Source: Paenibacillus artemisiicola (GTDB lineage Bacteria > Bacillota > Bacilli > Paenibacillales > Paenibacillaceae). From it: a stretch of DNA of 64,000 nucleotides. A model generated the notes under the pieces. The model made no database searches and was not told where the DNA came from. It was given only the letters and a program-made list of their open reading frames with translations. The stretch spans positions 62,001 to 126,000 of the forward strand of contig NZ_JAGGDJ010000007.1 of the NCBI RefSeq assembly GCF_017652985.1, in the 5' to 3' direction. Made by a program: the position numbers and the translations under genes. Below are positions 26,801 through 33,729 of this stretch, piece by piece (position 1 is the first letter of the stretch; each line of letters opens with the position of its first letter).

Positions 26801-27366
26801 ATGGCCTCGAACTCGTAGATATGCGCCGCGTAGTTGCCCGTCGCGGGATCCGCGATGCCCGGATTCGTGATGGCGAGCTTGAAGTATCTCGCCTTCACCG
26901 GCGTCTCCAGATCGTGGGTCGTCGTGCCTTCCGTATTGCCGGTCACGGTGACGGCCGGCGTCCAGTTCACGTCGTCGCTGCTCGTCTCGATCGTGAAATC
27001 CTTCGTGTTGTATGCCGCTTGTTCGCCGCCGGAGCCGGCATGCGCAAGCACGAATTGCTGCACGGTCACCTCCGCGCCGGCATCGACTTCGAGCCAGTAC
27101 GGACGTTCCGCCGTCGGCAGACTGTCGTCGCCTTCGGTGACCCATTTGCCGCCGTTCATATTTCCGTCAATCGCATTGGCCGGCGCGAACTCCTCCGACA
27201 CGTACCCGTTCGCGGCAGCCGTCACGCCTTCCGCCGCGAACACGTTCACCGCCGCCGTCCGCGCGTTGGCATGCCGCACCGCGGAATAACCCGCAGCGGC
27301 AAAAACCGACGTCCAGATCAGCACGATGGCGAGCATGCGATTTGTCAGCCTGAACCCTTTCTTCAC
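23812..27366 (-). CDS. Secreted multimodular metallophosphatase (purple-acid-phosphatase-like)
   Basis: 1184 residues from the GTG at 27364-27366 (VKKGFRLTNR), chosen because AGGAGG lies ten bases upstream and it gives a normal signal peptide (MLAIVLIWTSVFAAAG). Order: F5/8-type C domain (~45-190), PA14 domain (~215-360), a SwmB-like Ig region, an Fn3-like domain, then the calcineurin-type metallophosphatase (~590-830) with metal motifs TDSQG, MTGDQVDAG, AVGNHEGP, FHKAIYS and QGHDHTF. Two Fn3-like domains and a C-terminal beta-sandwich follow; the last ~190 residues match the module in the GH92 enzyme. It removes phosphate from extracellular esters, conceivably from phosphomannan. First gene of the operon. 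Confidence 0.9.
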   Translation of the reverse strand: MKKGFRLTNRMLAIVLIWTSVFAAAGYSAVRHANARTAAVNVFAAEGVTAAANGYVSEEFAPANAIDGNMNGGKWVTEGDDSLPTAERPYWLEVDAGAEVTVQQFVLAHAGSGGEQAAYNTKDFTIETSSDDVNWTPAVTVTGNTEGTTTHDLETPVKARYFKLAITNPGIADPATGNYAAHIYEFEAMGFRADQDAQQPDAAAPEAGEGTAQGAAGSVHGLLADFYAGTGAANNFAFGDYKATTVDPLLNFTDLNPILTGFTGGEDNANIRWTGQIAAPATDDYTFYMQGDNGFNLWIDDKPVIEHWVNDWDKEITSAPVHLEAGRKYSFKIEYFEDFGGSNLYLRWSTPTLAKDFVPSNAYYLPADYTGAVASAASADGKNVTVTLVSELGQLPADLNAHLTLTADGAPVAVQSVSPADASSVTLKPPKAILPGQRLALAYDGLGGLKYADGTPVAAFKFTPSNLSEVVNYSPIAIAMSIYGSAKTNRSYAWYTRYDRPENAPANAKDSIVEIVPAGEDFGSANAKRFVGKPEDTRVLTNLQITSGTTGSFISHKVVAEGLTPGTAYKYRVGADDNWSQTGTFTTEGNDEKNYNFLYMTDSQGSNSQDYSVWANTMSQALKHVTDPRFLVMTGDQVDAGALESQWLDYFGQPQDMLMNLPIQAAVGNHEGPYNDNYYYHFNYPNDSIPDPLPPGSVYAFDYGDAHIMILNTMDIGWDKRQSDSFDKEVEWLKHEVAKTDKKWKIVAFHKAIYSVGNHAIDNDILALREKMYPIFDDLGIDVVLQGHDHTFMRSFQMYDNKPIKDVTKDNEGRVVNPGGTLYMINNSAATKFYDIKDGVNQFYANVFEQPKVAIYSGVSMTENSFKIDSYKSGQETPFDTYAIFRDDAKPASVENLTAVKSDNGKRTIAWKKPKNDDAANPVREFRLYEAADRLGANWSVTIPVVTGQEDYQYVVDASDPDQTLEFVVKAVNKRNNSDASVAASAGDQPAAPTIPVVDDAHNTFGWTNAPKYSEPADYEFSADNGATWKPVTANPQPVGDADYAAGAVQVRVAADAARGISAGAPLVSPKAFTKNDVRDTFLLTGDIERDDVKNKLKVSVNVESLTDYGGEAYLVFQLIKGNDTTPGLLSAVPLNQTKMTVTQYFDQAGADAKVKVFVVNQFDSGKKPLDTTPVQLAKPIVLQ

Positions 27367-27405
27367 TCCTGCATTCCCTCCTATAAATCTAATAAACCCT
27401 GCATT

Positions 27406-27449
27406 ACTATAAGCCGGATGAGAGGGGGCTTCAATTGTTAGCGCGTTAA
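27406..27449 (-). promoter_or_regulatory. Promoter with adjacent cre/LacI-type operator for the phosphatase-SLH-GH92 operon
   Basis: Minus strand: -35 TTGAAG (complement of 27429-27434), a 17-base spacer and -10 TATAGT (complement of 27406-27411). Directly upstream of the -35, the complement of 27436-27449 reads TTAACGCGCTAACA, 12 of 14 matches to cre and nearly palindromic, as expected for a LacI/CcpA-family site. Confidence 0.65.
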
Positions 27450-28074
27450 CGGCGGTTAAATCCTTCGTAAAGGCGAGGCTCGGTTTTGCCGCAGGCATTT
27501 GATAACTTTTTCTTGTGCGATCCGGGCCATAGGAAGCATTTTCTTATATTTGTAAGCCGAAGCGGACGCTTGGGTTTCAAGTCCCTCTTTGCCCTGCCGC
27601 CCCCTTGAAACCGCTCTACCCTCCGCCGACTAGGGATGTAAACGGTTCAGCGCGACGGGATGGCGGATCCCTGCGGTCCGCAAATAGTCCTAGGCAATTC
27701 GACTAAACTTTACGGTTTAGTCGTGTTTAGGAATTGTAAATATTGAGCGGAATCGCTCAAAGGTAAGTCACGAAGCGGCAAGCTGCCGGCTGGCACGGAC
27801 TCGCGTCTCCATGCGAATCGGCGCCGAAAGTCTCAGGGACAAATATCCAATATTGGAATAAACGAAGACTGTTTTCGGCCCTGTTTTTGGTCCTGTCCTG
27901 TGAGCGGCTCTATGGGCGGCTCTATGAATGAATCTATAAATGACTCTATGAATGACACGATAAGCGATGCTGCGAGCGACGCGATGCGTGACCCCATGAT
28001 CTCCGCGCGCAAAAAGGACGCGATCGCTCGCGCCCCGCACGTCCCCGTATACTAGCCCCCTGCCTCTAAACGCA
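27450..28074. other. Long intergenic region with degenerate 12-bp repeats and a hairpin
   Basis: About 620 bases with no supportable gene. It contains an eight-base stem-loop GACTAAAC/GTTTAGTC at 27701-27722 and the repeat block at 27906-28001. The rest shows no recognisable element. Confidence 0.5.
27906..28001. repeat. Eight degenerate 12-bp tandem repeats
   Basis: Units such as GGCTCTATGGGC, GGCTCTATGAAT, GAATCTATAAAT and GACTCTATGAAT follow without gaps and then decay (GACACGATAAGC, GATGCTGCGAGC, GACGCGATGCGT). Rightwards they would encode tetrapeptides like GSMN/DSMN, but there is no ribosome site, so no gene is called. Confidence 0.75.
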
Positions 28075-28104
28075 TCAAAAAAACCGCAGCAAGCCGCTGC
28101 GGTT
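28075..28104 (-). terminator. Terminator of the L,D-transpeptidase gene
   Basis: Nine-base stem AACCGCAGC / GCTGCGGTT, followed leftwards by seven T residues. It lies 40 bases past the stop. Confidence 0.88.
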
Positions 28105-28143
28105 CCGTTCGTCAGGAAGGCCGAAGCCGTTCCGAATATCCTT

Positions 28144-29178
28144 TCACGCGTGCAGCTTGACCTTCGTCCCCGTCGGGATCCGGTCGAACAGCCATTCGAC
28201 GTCTTCGTTATGCATCCGGATGCACCCGGCGCTGGCGTTCGTGCCGATCGACGCCGGGGCGTTCGTGCCGTGGATGCCGTACGTCGTGCCCTGCGTATTC
28301 GGCACGTCGAGCCCAAGCCAGCGGCTGCCGAGCGGGTTCTTCGGATCGCCGCCGGGGATGCCTTTGGCCGAGTACCACGGGTTCTTGATCTTCGTAATGA
28401 TCTCATAGCTGCCGATCGGCGTCAGACCGTCGCGTCCGCTCGCGATCGCGAAGCTTCGCTCGACCTTGCCGCCGGCGAGCACGTACAGCTTGTTGCGCGT
28501 CACGTCGATCTCGATCGCGTAGACCTTCGCGGACGGCGTTCCCGCCGCCGGCGCCGCGACGGCCGGGCTGCCCGCGGCTTTGTAATCGTACGGGTTGGGA
28601 ATGCGGAGCGCCTGACCCGCCTTGACCGCGCCGTCGGCCGGCAGCCCGTTGGCCTGGGCGATCGCCTGCCGGTAATCCGACGCCTTGAAGTAGCGGGAAG
28701 CGAGACTATACAGCGTGTCGCCCCTCGCGACTTTATGCCGTCCCTCGCCCGAAGGCAGCGGAACGCGCAGCGCCATGCCTAGTTTCAGCCCCGTGTTCGG
28801 GTCCGTAATGCCGTTGTACGTCATGAGCGCGTTCAGATATTGATTTCGGTTATAATACTTGTTCGTAATCGCGAACAGCGTATCGCCGGGCTGGACCGTA
28901 TACTGCGCCAGGACGAGCGGATTCCTCAGCCGCACCGTCGTTCCGGCCTTCAAGCCCGCCTTCGGGTCGAGACCGTTCAGCTTCGCCACCCGCACGTAGT
29001 CGCCGGTCAAATAAAACCGCTTCGCGATGCCGTAGAGGGTGTCTCCCGGCTTGACGCCGTACGCAATGCTGATGAAGCTCTCCTCGCTGCCCCCCGCGTT
29101 CGACATCCCCGGATGATAGCCGGCAAGCAGCGCCACCGCCATCACCATACTTAAGAACCACTTCGTCTGTCTGCTCAA
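28144..29178 (-). CDS. LysM/YkuD L,D-transpeptidase
   Basis: 344 residues, TTG start at 29178 with GAAGG about eleven bases upstream. After the signal peptide (FLSMVMAVALLAGYHPG) come three LysM peptidoglycan-binding repeats (GVKPGDTLYGIAKRF, TVQPGDTLFAITNKY, KVARGDTLYSLASRY), each with its IxNP/VPLP-type end, then a YkuD domain (~215-344). The catalytic signature is HGTNAPASIGTNASAGCIRM, with the nucleophilic Cys and the conserved His. It makes 3-3 cross-links in peptidoglycan or attaches proteins to it outside the cell. Monocistronic between its own terminator and an upstream gap. Confidence 0.93.
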   Translation of the reverse strand: MSRQTKWFLSMVMAVALLAGYHPGMSNAGGSEESFISIAYGVKPGDTLYGIAKRFYLTGDYVRVAKLNGLDPKAGLKAGTTVRLRNPLVLAQYTVQPGDTLFAITNKYYNRNQYLNALMTYNGITDPNTGLKLGMALRVPLPSGEGRHKVARGDTLYSLASRYFKASDYRQAIAQANGLPADGAVKAGQALRIPNPYDYKAAGSPAVAAPAAGTPSAKVYAIEIDVTRNKLYVLAGGKVERSFAIASGRDGLTPIGSYEIITKIKNPWYSAKGIPGGDPKNPLGSRWLGLDVPNTQGTTYGIHGTNAPASIGTNASAGCIRMHNEDVEWLFDRIPTGTKVKLHA

Positions 29179-29446
29179 CGATGATCACGCCTTCTGCCGG
29201 AATAAATTGCGGCACAGGGGATTCGTCGCGGTTCGGCAAGATTCCTGCTTATTCGCTTCGCTTAGCGAGGAAAATGATTCCAACGGCGGAGCGCGGTTCT
29301 CATGCGAGCATGGGGAAGGTGCTTGAGGAGGAAGTTACGCATGAGCGCGGGAGTACGAAGTCGTACTCCTATAGACACCTTATTCGATTGTGATTATGGA
29401 ACTACAAAGCGTTATTCTAACGCCTCGCCTTCTAGCTAAGGATCCA
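29179..29446. other. Intergenic region upstream of the L,D-transpeptidase gene
   Basis: About 270 bases with no supportable gene. There is a small hairpin GGAGTACGA-AG-TCGTACTCC at about 29350-29369. No riboswitch core could be recognised. Confidence 0.5.
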
Positions 29447-29483
29447 ATCAAAAGAACTCCCGCTGGGCGGGAGTTCTTTTGAT
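29447..29483. terminator. Terminator downstream of the SDR gene (bidirectional)
   Basis: Perfect 17-base stem ATCAAAAGAACTCCCGC with a three-base loop. The arms provide A/T runs at both ends, so it functions leftwards for the SDR gene and possibly rightwards. Confidence 0.85.
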
Positions 29484-29553
29484 CGCGCGCTTCCTATCGA
29501 AAGCCGGCCTAACATGCGTCCCCGCCTTCGTCCATCCGCGCGACCGGAGCCGG

Positions 29554-30273
29554 TTAGTTCACGGCCGAGGCGGTCTCGAACAAGTGCGGATATATGGTCG
29601 CAACGCCGCCGGAAAGGTTCTTCAGCACGCTGCGGCTGACCTCGTCGGCCACGATTTCGTAGCTGTCCGCTTCCAGACCGTCCACGGCGATTTTGGCGAT
29701 GTCGGCGGGACTCGATTTGGGCGCTTGGATATCGGCGGTCATATCGGTGTCCATGAAGCCGACATGGAGACCGGCGACGCGAACATTCCGCGGTGCCAAA
29801 TTAAGCCGCAGCACGTTCGTCATGCCCCACTCCGCCGTTTTGGCTGCCGTATATGCTCCGGCGCCCCCTGTGGTAAACCAGGACAAAACGGACAGAATAT
29901 TAAGAATCGCCCCGCCGCCGTTGCGTTCGATGACCGGCGCAAACGAGCGGACCATCGCAAGCGTGCCGAACACGTGCGTATCGAATTCAAGGTGCATCTT
30001 GGACAGGTCGTCTTCCAGCAGGGAACCGCCGGTCGAGGTGCCTGCGTTATTGATGAGCAGCGTCACGTCCTTCGCGGTTTCCGCCGCCGCGGCGACCGAC
30101 TTCGGATCCGTGATATCGAGCTGCAGCGGAATAACCCCCGGAATATCGACGGCTTGCGGGTTTCTTGCGCCCGCGTATACTTTTGCCCCGCGGGCGACGA
30201 GTTCGCGTGCGAGCTGCTGGCCCAAGCCTCGGTTCGCTCCGGTAACGAGCGCGATTTGGTTCGCGATGTTCAT
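29554..30273 (-). CDS. Short-chain dehydrogenase/reductase
   Basis: 239 residues, classical SDR: cofactor motif TGANRGLGQQLA (residues 11-22), NNAG at ~87-90, catalytic Ser in ILSVLSWF, and YTAAK holding the active Tyr and Lys (~153-157). It reduces or oxidises a small carbonyl/alcohol with NAD(P). It lacks a signal peptide. It lies downstream of an aldo/keto reductase gene on the same strand, but its own promoter and an operator-like palindrome suggest separate transcription. Substrate unknown. Confidence 0.9.
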   Translation of the reverse strand: MNIANQIALVTGANRGLGQQLARELVARGAKVYAGARNPQAVDIPGVIPLQLDITDPKSVAAAAETAKDVTLLINNAGTSTGGSLLEDDLSKMHLEFDTHVFGTLAMVRSFAPVIERNGGGAILNILSVLSWFTTGGAGAYTAAKTAEWGMTNVLRLNLAPRNVRVAGLHVGFMDTDMTADIQAPKSSPADIAKIAVDGLEADSYEIVADEVSRSVLKNLSGGVATIYPHLFETASAVN

Positions 30274-30369
30274 GGATGATCTCTCCTCTTAGCGTTATGG
30301 GTTAGTCATGGCTTGTTGGCGATCGGATTAGTCATTTGGGAATAATCATTCTTTTATTCTGAAAAAAAG

Positions 30370-30390
30370 ATGTTCATCTGAGATGAACAT
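30370..30390. promoter_or_regulatory. Perfect 21-bp palindrome upstream of the SDR gene (operator candidate)
   Basis: Arms ATGTTCATCT and AGATGAACAT around a single G, about 100 bases before the SDR start. Size and symmetry suit a TetR- or MarR-family dimer. No regulator gene of that kind is adjacent apart from the MarR gene at 31728, whose sites look different. Confidence 0.6.
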
Positions 30391-30652
30391 ATCCAAGCAC
30401 ATTGGCCTGAAGTTGGTGTCTATAGCTGCCAAACCTGCGACTTTTACGAGAACAATCATTCCCAAAATGATAAATGCCGATTCCCTTTCACACATGCATC
30501 ATACCTTATTTAAGAATGAACAGTCAACTATTAATTTTAGCATTCGCTCCCCGATTATTATGAGCGAACGTAAAGCTTTTCATCCTTGCCCCACGATCGC
30601 TCGAGATCATTTCCGATCCTGCGTAAGCGGGCGACGGATTTACGCGTGTTGC
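30391..30652. other. A+T-rich intergenic region between AKR and SDR genes
   Basis: Part of a ~380-base gap (30274-30652) without a gene. It contains the leftward promoter at 30498-30527; the palindrome at 30370 lies just beyond its left end. Confidence 0.5.
30498..30527 (-). promoter_or_regulatory. Promoter for the SDR gene
   Basis: Minus strand: -35 TTGACT (complement of 30522-30527), an 18-base spacer and -10 TATGAT (complement of 30498-30503). The transcript would run through the 21-bp palindrome before reaching the SDR start, giving a ~215-base leader. Confidence 0.6.
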
Positions 30653-31624
30653 TTACACCCATGCATGAGGGATATAAAGTTCCTCTAGACGCATGACTTC
30701 TTCCGGCGTCAATCGAACCGACAATGCCGCGACCGCATCTTCGATATGCCCGAGCTTGGTCGCCCCGATAATCGGCGCCGTGACCCCGTCTTTCTGCAGC
30801 AGCCACGCAAGCGCGATCTGCGCGCGAGGAAGACCTCGGTTAGCCGCGATTTCCGACACGCGTTCCACGACTTTGCGATCCGCTTCCTCCGATTTGACGA
30901 ACAGTCCCTTCGCGATTTGATCCTTCTCGGATCGCGAGGTCTGCTCGTTCCAATCGCGGGTTAACCGGCCTGCGGCCAAAGGCAGGTATGGCGTGACCCC
31001 GACGCCTTCGTCTTTGCAAAGCGGAAGCATTTCTCTTTCTTCTTCCCGATAGAGCAAGTTCAGCCGGTTCTCCATCGACACCAATCGCGTCCAACCCTTG
31101 CGCTCCGCGGCATGCTGCGCTTTGGCAAACTGCCATGCCAGCATGGAGGAGGCCCCGATGTATCTGACTTTGCCCGTCTTGACTAAATCATGAAGAGCTT
31201 CCATTGTCTCTTCGATGGGCGTATGCGGATCCCAACGATGGATCTGGTAGACATCGACGTAGTCCGTCCCGAGCCGTCTGAGGCTGTTATCGATCTCGGT
31301 CATGATCGCTTTGCGGGAAAGCCCCGCGGCATTCGGTCCTTTTCGCATGGGAACGAATACCTTCGTACTGATGACGAATTCGTCGCGGCGGCCAAAGTCC
31401 TTCAATGCTCTGCCGAGAATTTCTTCGCTCGTCCCGTCGGAGTACATATTGGCGCTGCTGAAAAAATTGATGCCCGATTCGACGGCTTTCTTGATGATCG
31501 GCCTGCTTTGCTCCTCATTCAGCGACCATGGCGTATTGCCGCGTTCCGGCACCCCGAAGCTCATGGTTCCCAGGCTTAATCTGGACACCTCTAATCCGCT
31601 GCGTCCAAGTTTGGTATATTCCAT
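30653..31624 (-). CDS. Aldo/keto reductase
   Basis: 323 residues from the ATG at 31622-31624 (MEYTKLGRSGLEVSRL), with GAGGAG ten bases upstream; an earlier in-frame start would read through the operator region. TIM-barrel AKR with the catalytic tetrad visible: Asp/Tyr around NFFSSANMYSDGTSEE, Lys in FVISTKVFVP and His in VYQIHRWDPH. NADPH-binding residues are near the C-terminus (APIIGATKLGHIEDAV). It reduces aldehydes or ketones in the cytoplasm. Divergent from a MarR-type regulator, with two matching dyads between them, so it is probably the regulator's target. Confidence 0.91.
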   Translation of the reverse strand: MEYTKLGRSGLEVSRLSLGTMSFGVPERGNTPWSLNEEQSRPIIKKAVESGINFFSSANMYSDGTSEEILGRALKDFGRRDEFVISTKVFVPMRKGPNAAGLSRKAIMTEIDNSLRRLGTDYVDVYQIHRWDPHTPIEETMEALHDLVKTGKVRYIGASSMLAWQFAKAQHAAERKGWTRLVSMENRLNLLYREEEREMLPLCKDEGVGVTPYLPLAAGRLTRDWNEQTSRSEKDQIAKGLFVKSEEADRKVVERVSEIAANRGLPRAQIALAWLLQKDGVTAPIIGATKLGHIEDAVAALSVRLTPEEVMRLEELYIPHAWV

Positions 31625-31655
31625 TGCAAACCCGCTCCTCTTCGATGCGATTGTA

Positions 31656-31671
31656 GGTTGACGCATCAACC
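31656..31671. promoter_or_regulatory. MarR operator candidate, site 1 (AKR side)
   Basis: GGTTGA-CGCA-TCAACC, a perfect six-base dyad in the AKR-MarR intergenic region. Confidence 0.65.
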
Positions 31672-31695
31672 ATGAATGCAACTTTAACACCTTGT

Positions 31696-31710
31696 GGTTG
31701 ACATGTCAAC
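31696..31710. promoter_or_regulatory. MarR operator candidate, site 2 (regulator side)
   Basis: GTTGACATGTCAAC (31697-31710) is a perfect 14-bp palindrome with the same GTTGA half-site as site 1. The centres are exactly 40 bases apart. It overlaps the region before a TATCAT -10 candidate (31714-31719) for the regulator gene. Confidence 0.68.
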
Positions 31711-31727
31711 AGTGATATCATACAGGC

Positions 31728-32171
31728 ATGAATACTAACGAACTCCGCGAAGATGAATTACGATTATGGAATATGTGGAAGGGCTCCTATAAACGCATCT
31801 TCGGCCGCGTCGTCAAAGAGATGTCCGAACACACCGGATTATCCGAAGGCGACTTCGGAGTCCTAGACCGGCTAGTTCAATTTGGCGACGGTCAGCTTCG
31901 TCAACAGGAGCTGGCGCATTCGATGGACTGGGATAAAAGCCGATTATCTCACCATTTGACGAGAATGGAAAAACGGGGGCTTGTCGAGAGAAAGCCGATG
32001 GACCTTGACCGCGGCGTTCAGGTCGTCATTACCGCCGCCGGACAAGCAGCCTTACATGAGGCCCTTCCCATCGTTTCAATGGCGATACGCAAGCATTTTC
32101 TCGGTCCGTTAACCCAGCAAGACATTGAATCGATCACGAAGATGGCGGAACGCTCAAAAGAGCAACCCTAA
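31728..32171 (+). CDS. MarR-family transcriptional regulator
   Basis: 147 residues with a winged helix: GLSEGDFGVLDRLVQFG, then recognition region QQELAHSMDWDKSRLSHHLTRMEKRGLVERKP and wing LDRGVQVVITAAGQ. Dimerising helices are at both ends. The start codon lacks a Shine-Dalgarno and lies only eight bases after a -10-like TATCAT, so the mRNA may be nearly leaderless. It probably represses itself and the divergent aldo/keto reductase through the two GTTGA dyads. The ligand is unknown. Confidence 0.88.
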   Translation: MNTNELREDELRLWNMWKGSYKRIFGRVVKEMSEHTGLSEGDFGVLDRLVQFGDGQLRQQELAHSMDWDKSRLSHHLTRMEKRGLVERKPMDLDRGVQVVITAAGQAALHEALPIVSMAIRKHFLGPLTQQDIESITKMAERSKEQP

Positions 32172-32219
32172 CAAACGTAAACGTCGCTTCCCCCTGCGGG
32201 GAGCGAACGAGGAGAATTT

Positions 32220-33458
32220 ATGAAGCCTACCGACTTTTTACCGATTATCCTTGGCAGCGACGAGAACGCCTACGGCAACGTCAGGCTGATCCATGAAACG
32301 TACGGGATCAAACCGCTCCTGCTCTGCACGCGGCTGTTGATTCCGACCATGCACAGCAGCTTGTTCGATCTCGTCCAGATCGATCGTTTCGACCAGGAAG
32401 ACGTCTTCCCCGGCGCGTTGTCGGCCATCTTGCGGAAGCACGCCGCCCCGAATCGGAAGCTGGTCGTCATTCCGTGTTCGGATTATTATGCGGGGATGCT
32501 GTCCCGCCACTATGACGCGTTCGACGGCTTGATCGCCAACCGCTTCATCTCGGACACGCTGCTCCAAACGCTGGATACGAAGGACAAGTTCTACGAGCTG
32601 TGCGAGAAATTCGGGCTGGACTATCCGAAAACGGTCGTGTGCGAACCGAACGAGCGGGAAGATGCGCTGAACCGCATGGATTTTCAATTTCCGATCGTCG
32701 TCAAACCGGAGAACAGCAACGCGTACGAGTACTTGTACTGCCACTTCGAAGGCAAAAAGAAAGTGTTCTTCTTCAACAACCGCGAGGAATACTTAACGAT
32801 GGTCCGCAATATGAACACCTCCGATTACAAAGGGAAGCTGATCATCCAGGAATTTATTCCCGGCGGCGACAGCGCCATGCGCGTGATCAACAGCTACTCG
32901 GACGACAACGGCCGCGTGAAAATGATGTGCCTCGGCCAGCCCGTGCTCGAAGAGTATGCGCCGAAGACGCTCGGCAACTATGCCGCGATCATTAGCCGTT
33001 CGGATATGGCCATCTACGAGAAGATCAAGACCTTCCTGGAGAACATCGGCTATGTCGGCTTTTCCAACATCGACATGAAGTTCGACAGCCGCACGGGCAA
33101 GTACATGATGTTCGAAATCAATCCTCGCCTCGGCCGAAGCAGCTTGTTCGTCCGGGCCGCGGGGTTGAATATGCTCCAGGCGCTGATCGATCAAGTCGTC
33201 TACGGCAAAGAGTCCGACTGCGTGTACGGGCGAGCCACCGCGATGTGGACGAACGTGCCGAAGAAGGTCTTGAACCGCTATGTCACCGATCCCGCGCTGT
33301 CCTCGGAGATTAATGGGCTTTACCGGGAGAAAAAAGTGATCCGGTCGCTCTGGTACAGCAAGGATCTGAACGCCAAGCGGATTCTCAGCGTTTCGCGTTA
33401 CTTCTACGGTCACGTCCGCAATTATCAGCGTTATTACTTCGATAAGGGACAAGCTTAA
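32220..33458 (+). CDS. ATP-grasp carboxylate-amine ligase
   Basis: 412 residues with an ATP-grasp core from ~115 to 320: FPIVVKPENSNAYEY (ATP-lysine), LIIQEFIPGGDSAMRV and the Mg-binding MMFEINPRLGRSS. The N-terminal part (PIILGSDENAYGNVRLIHE) is a Rossmann-like pre-ATP-grasp domain. The layout resembles D-aspartate ligases and related cell-wall or peptide ligases in Bacillota. The reaction would join a carboxylate to an amine at the cost of ATP; the substrate is unknown. RBS GAGGAG five bases before the ATG. It follows the MarR gene by 48 bases and may be co-transcribed, then ends at a strong terminator. Confidence 0.85.
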   Translation: MKPTDFLPIILGSDENAYGNVRLIHETYGIKPLLLCTRLLIPTMHSSLFDLVQIDRFDQEDVFPGALSAILRKHAAPNRKLVVIPCSDYYAGMLSRHYDAFDGLIANRFISDTLLQTLDTKDKFYELCEKFGLDYPKTVVCEPNEREDALNRMDFQFPIVVKPENSNAYEYLYCHFEGKKKVFFFNNREEYLTMVRNMNTSDYKGKLIIQEFIPGGDSAMRVINSYSDDNGRVKMMCLGQPVLEEYAPKTLGNYAAIISRSDMAIYEKIKTFLENIGYVGFSNIDMKFDSRTGKYMMFEINPRLGRSSLFVRAAGLNMLQALIDQVVYGKESDCVYGRATAMWTNVPKKVLNRYVTDPALSSEINGLYREKKVIRSLWYSKDLNAKRILSVSRYFYGHVRNYQRYYFDKGQA

Positions 33459-33482
33459 TGCCGCGGCGCGCATGCCGAAATA

Positions 33483-33520
33483 AAGGCAGCCGGTCGATTC
33501 GACCGGCTGCCTTCTTGTTA
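33483..33520 (+). terminator. Terminator of the ATP-grasp gene
   Basis: Perfect stem AAGGCAGCCGGTCGA / TCGACCGGCTGCCTT followed by CTTGTT. It contains the GGCAGCCG core recurring in several terminators of this window. Confidence 0.8.
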
Positions 33521-33729
33521 GGTCAAAGGTGTGTTAGGCATCTAATAGATTTCGATAATACCGTAACTTTCATCATCGAAGCAAACGAAGATGATTTGCT
33601 CCAGTATACCGAACGTATACGACCGGATAACTCAAATTTTAACTCCCCCTTGGTTCCATTTAATCTTGATTTAAGGATTATATTCCAAAATCAGGATAAT
33701 CAACCGCTTCATAACCAGGAGGAGATCCT

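Noticed and set aside
27768..28143. Leftward frame through the 12-bp repeats continuing into the L,D-transpeptidase gene region
   Set aside because: Out of frame with the true gene and dominated by Arg-rich shadow sequence.
29179..29446. Possible c-di-AMP (ydaO) riboswitch before the LysM/YkuD gene
   Set aside because: The conserved GGGGGAACC and GGGGTGAA-type cores are absent.
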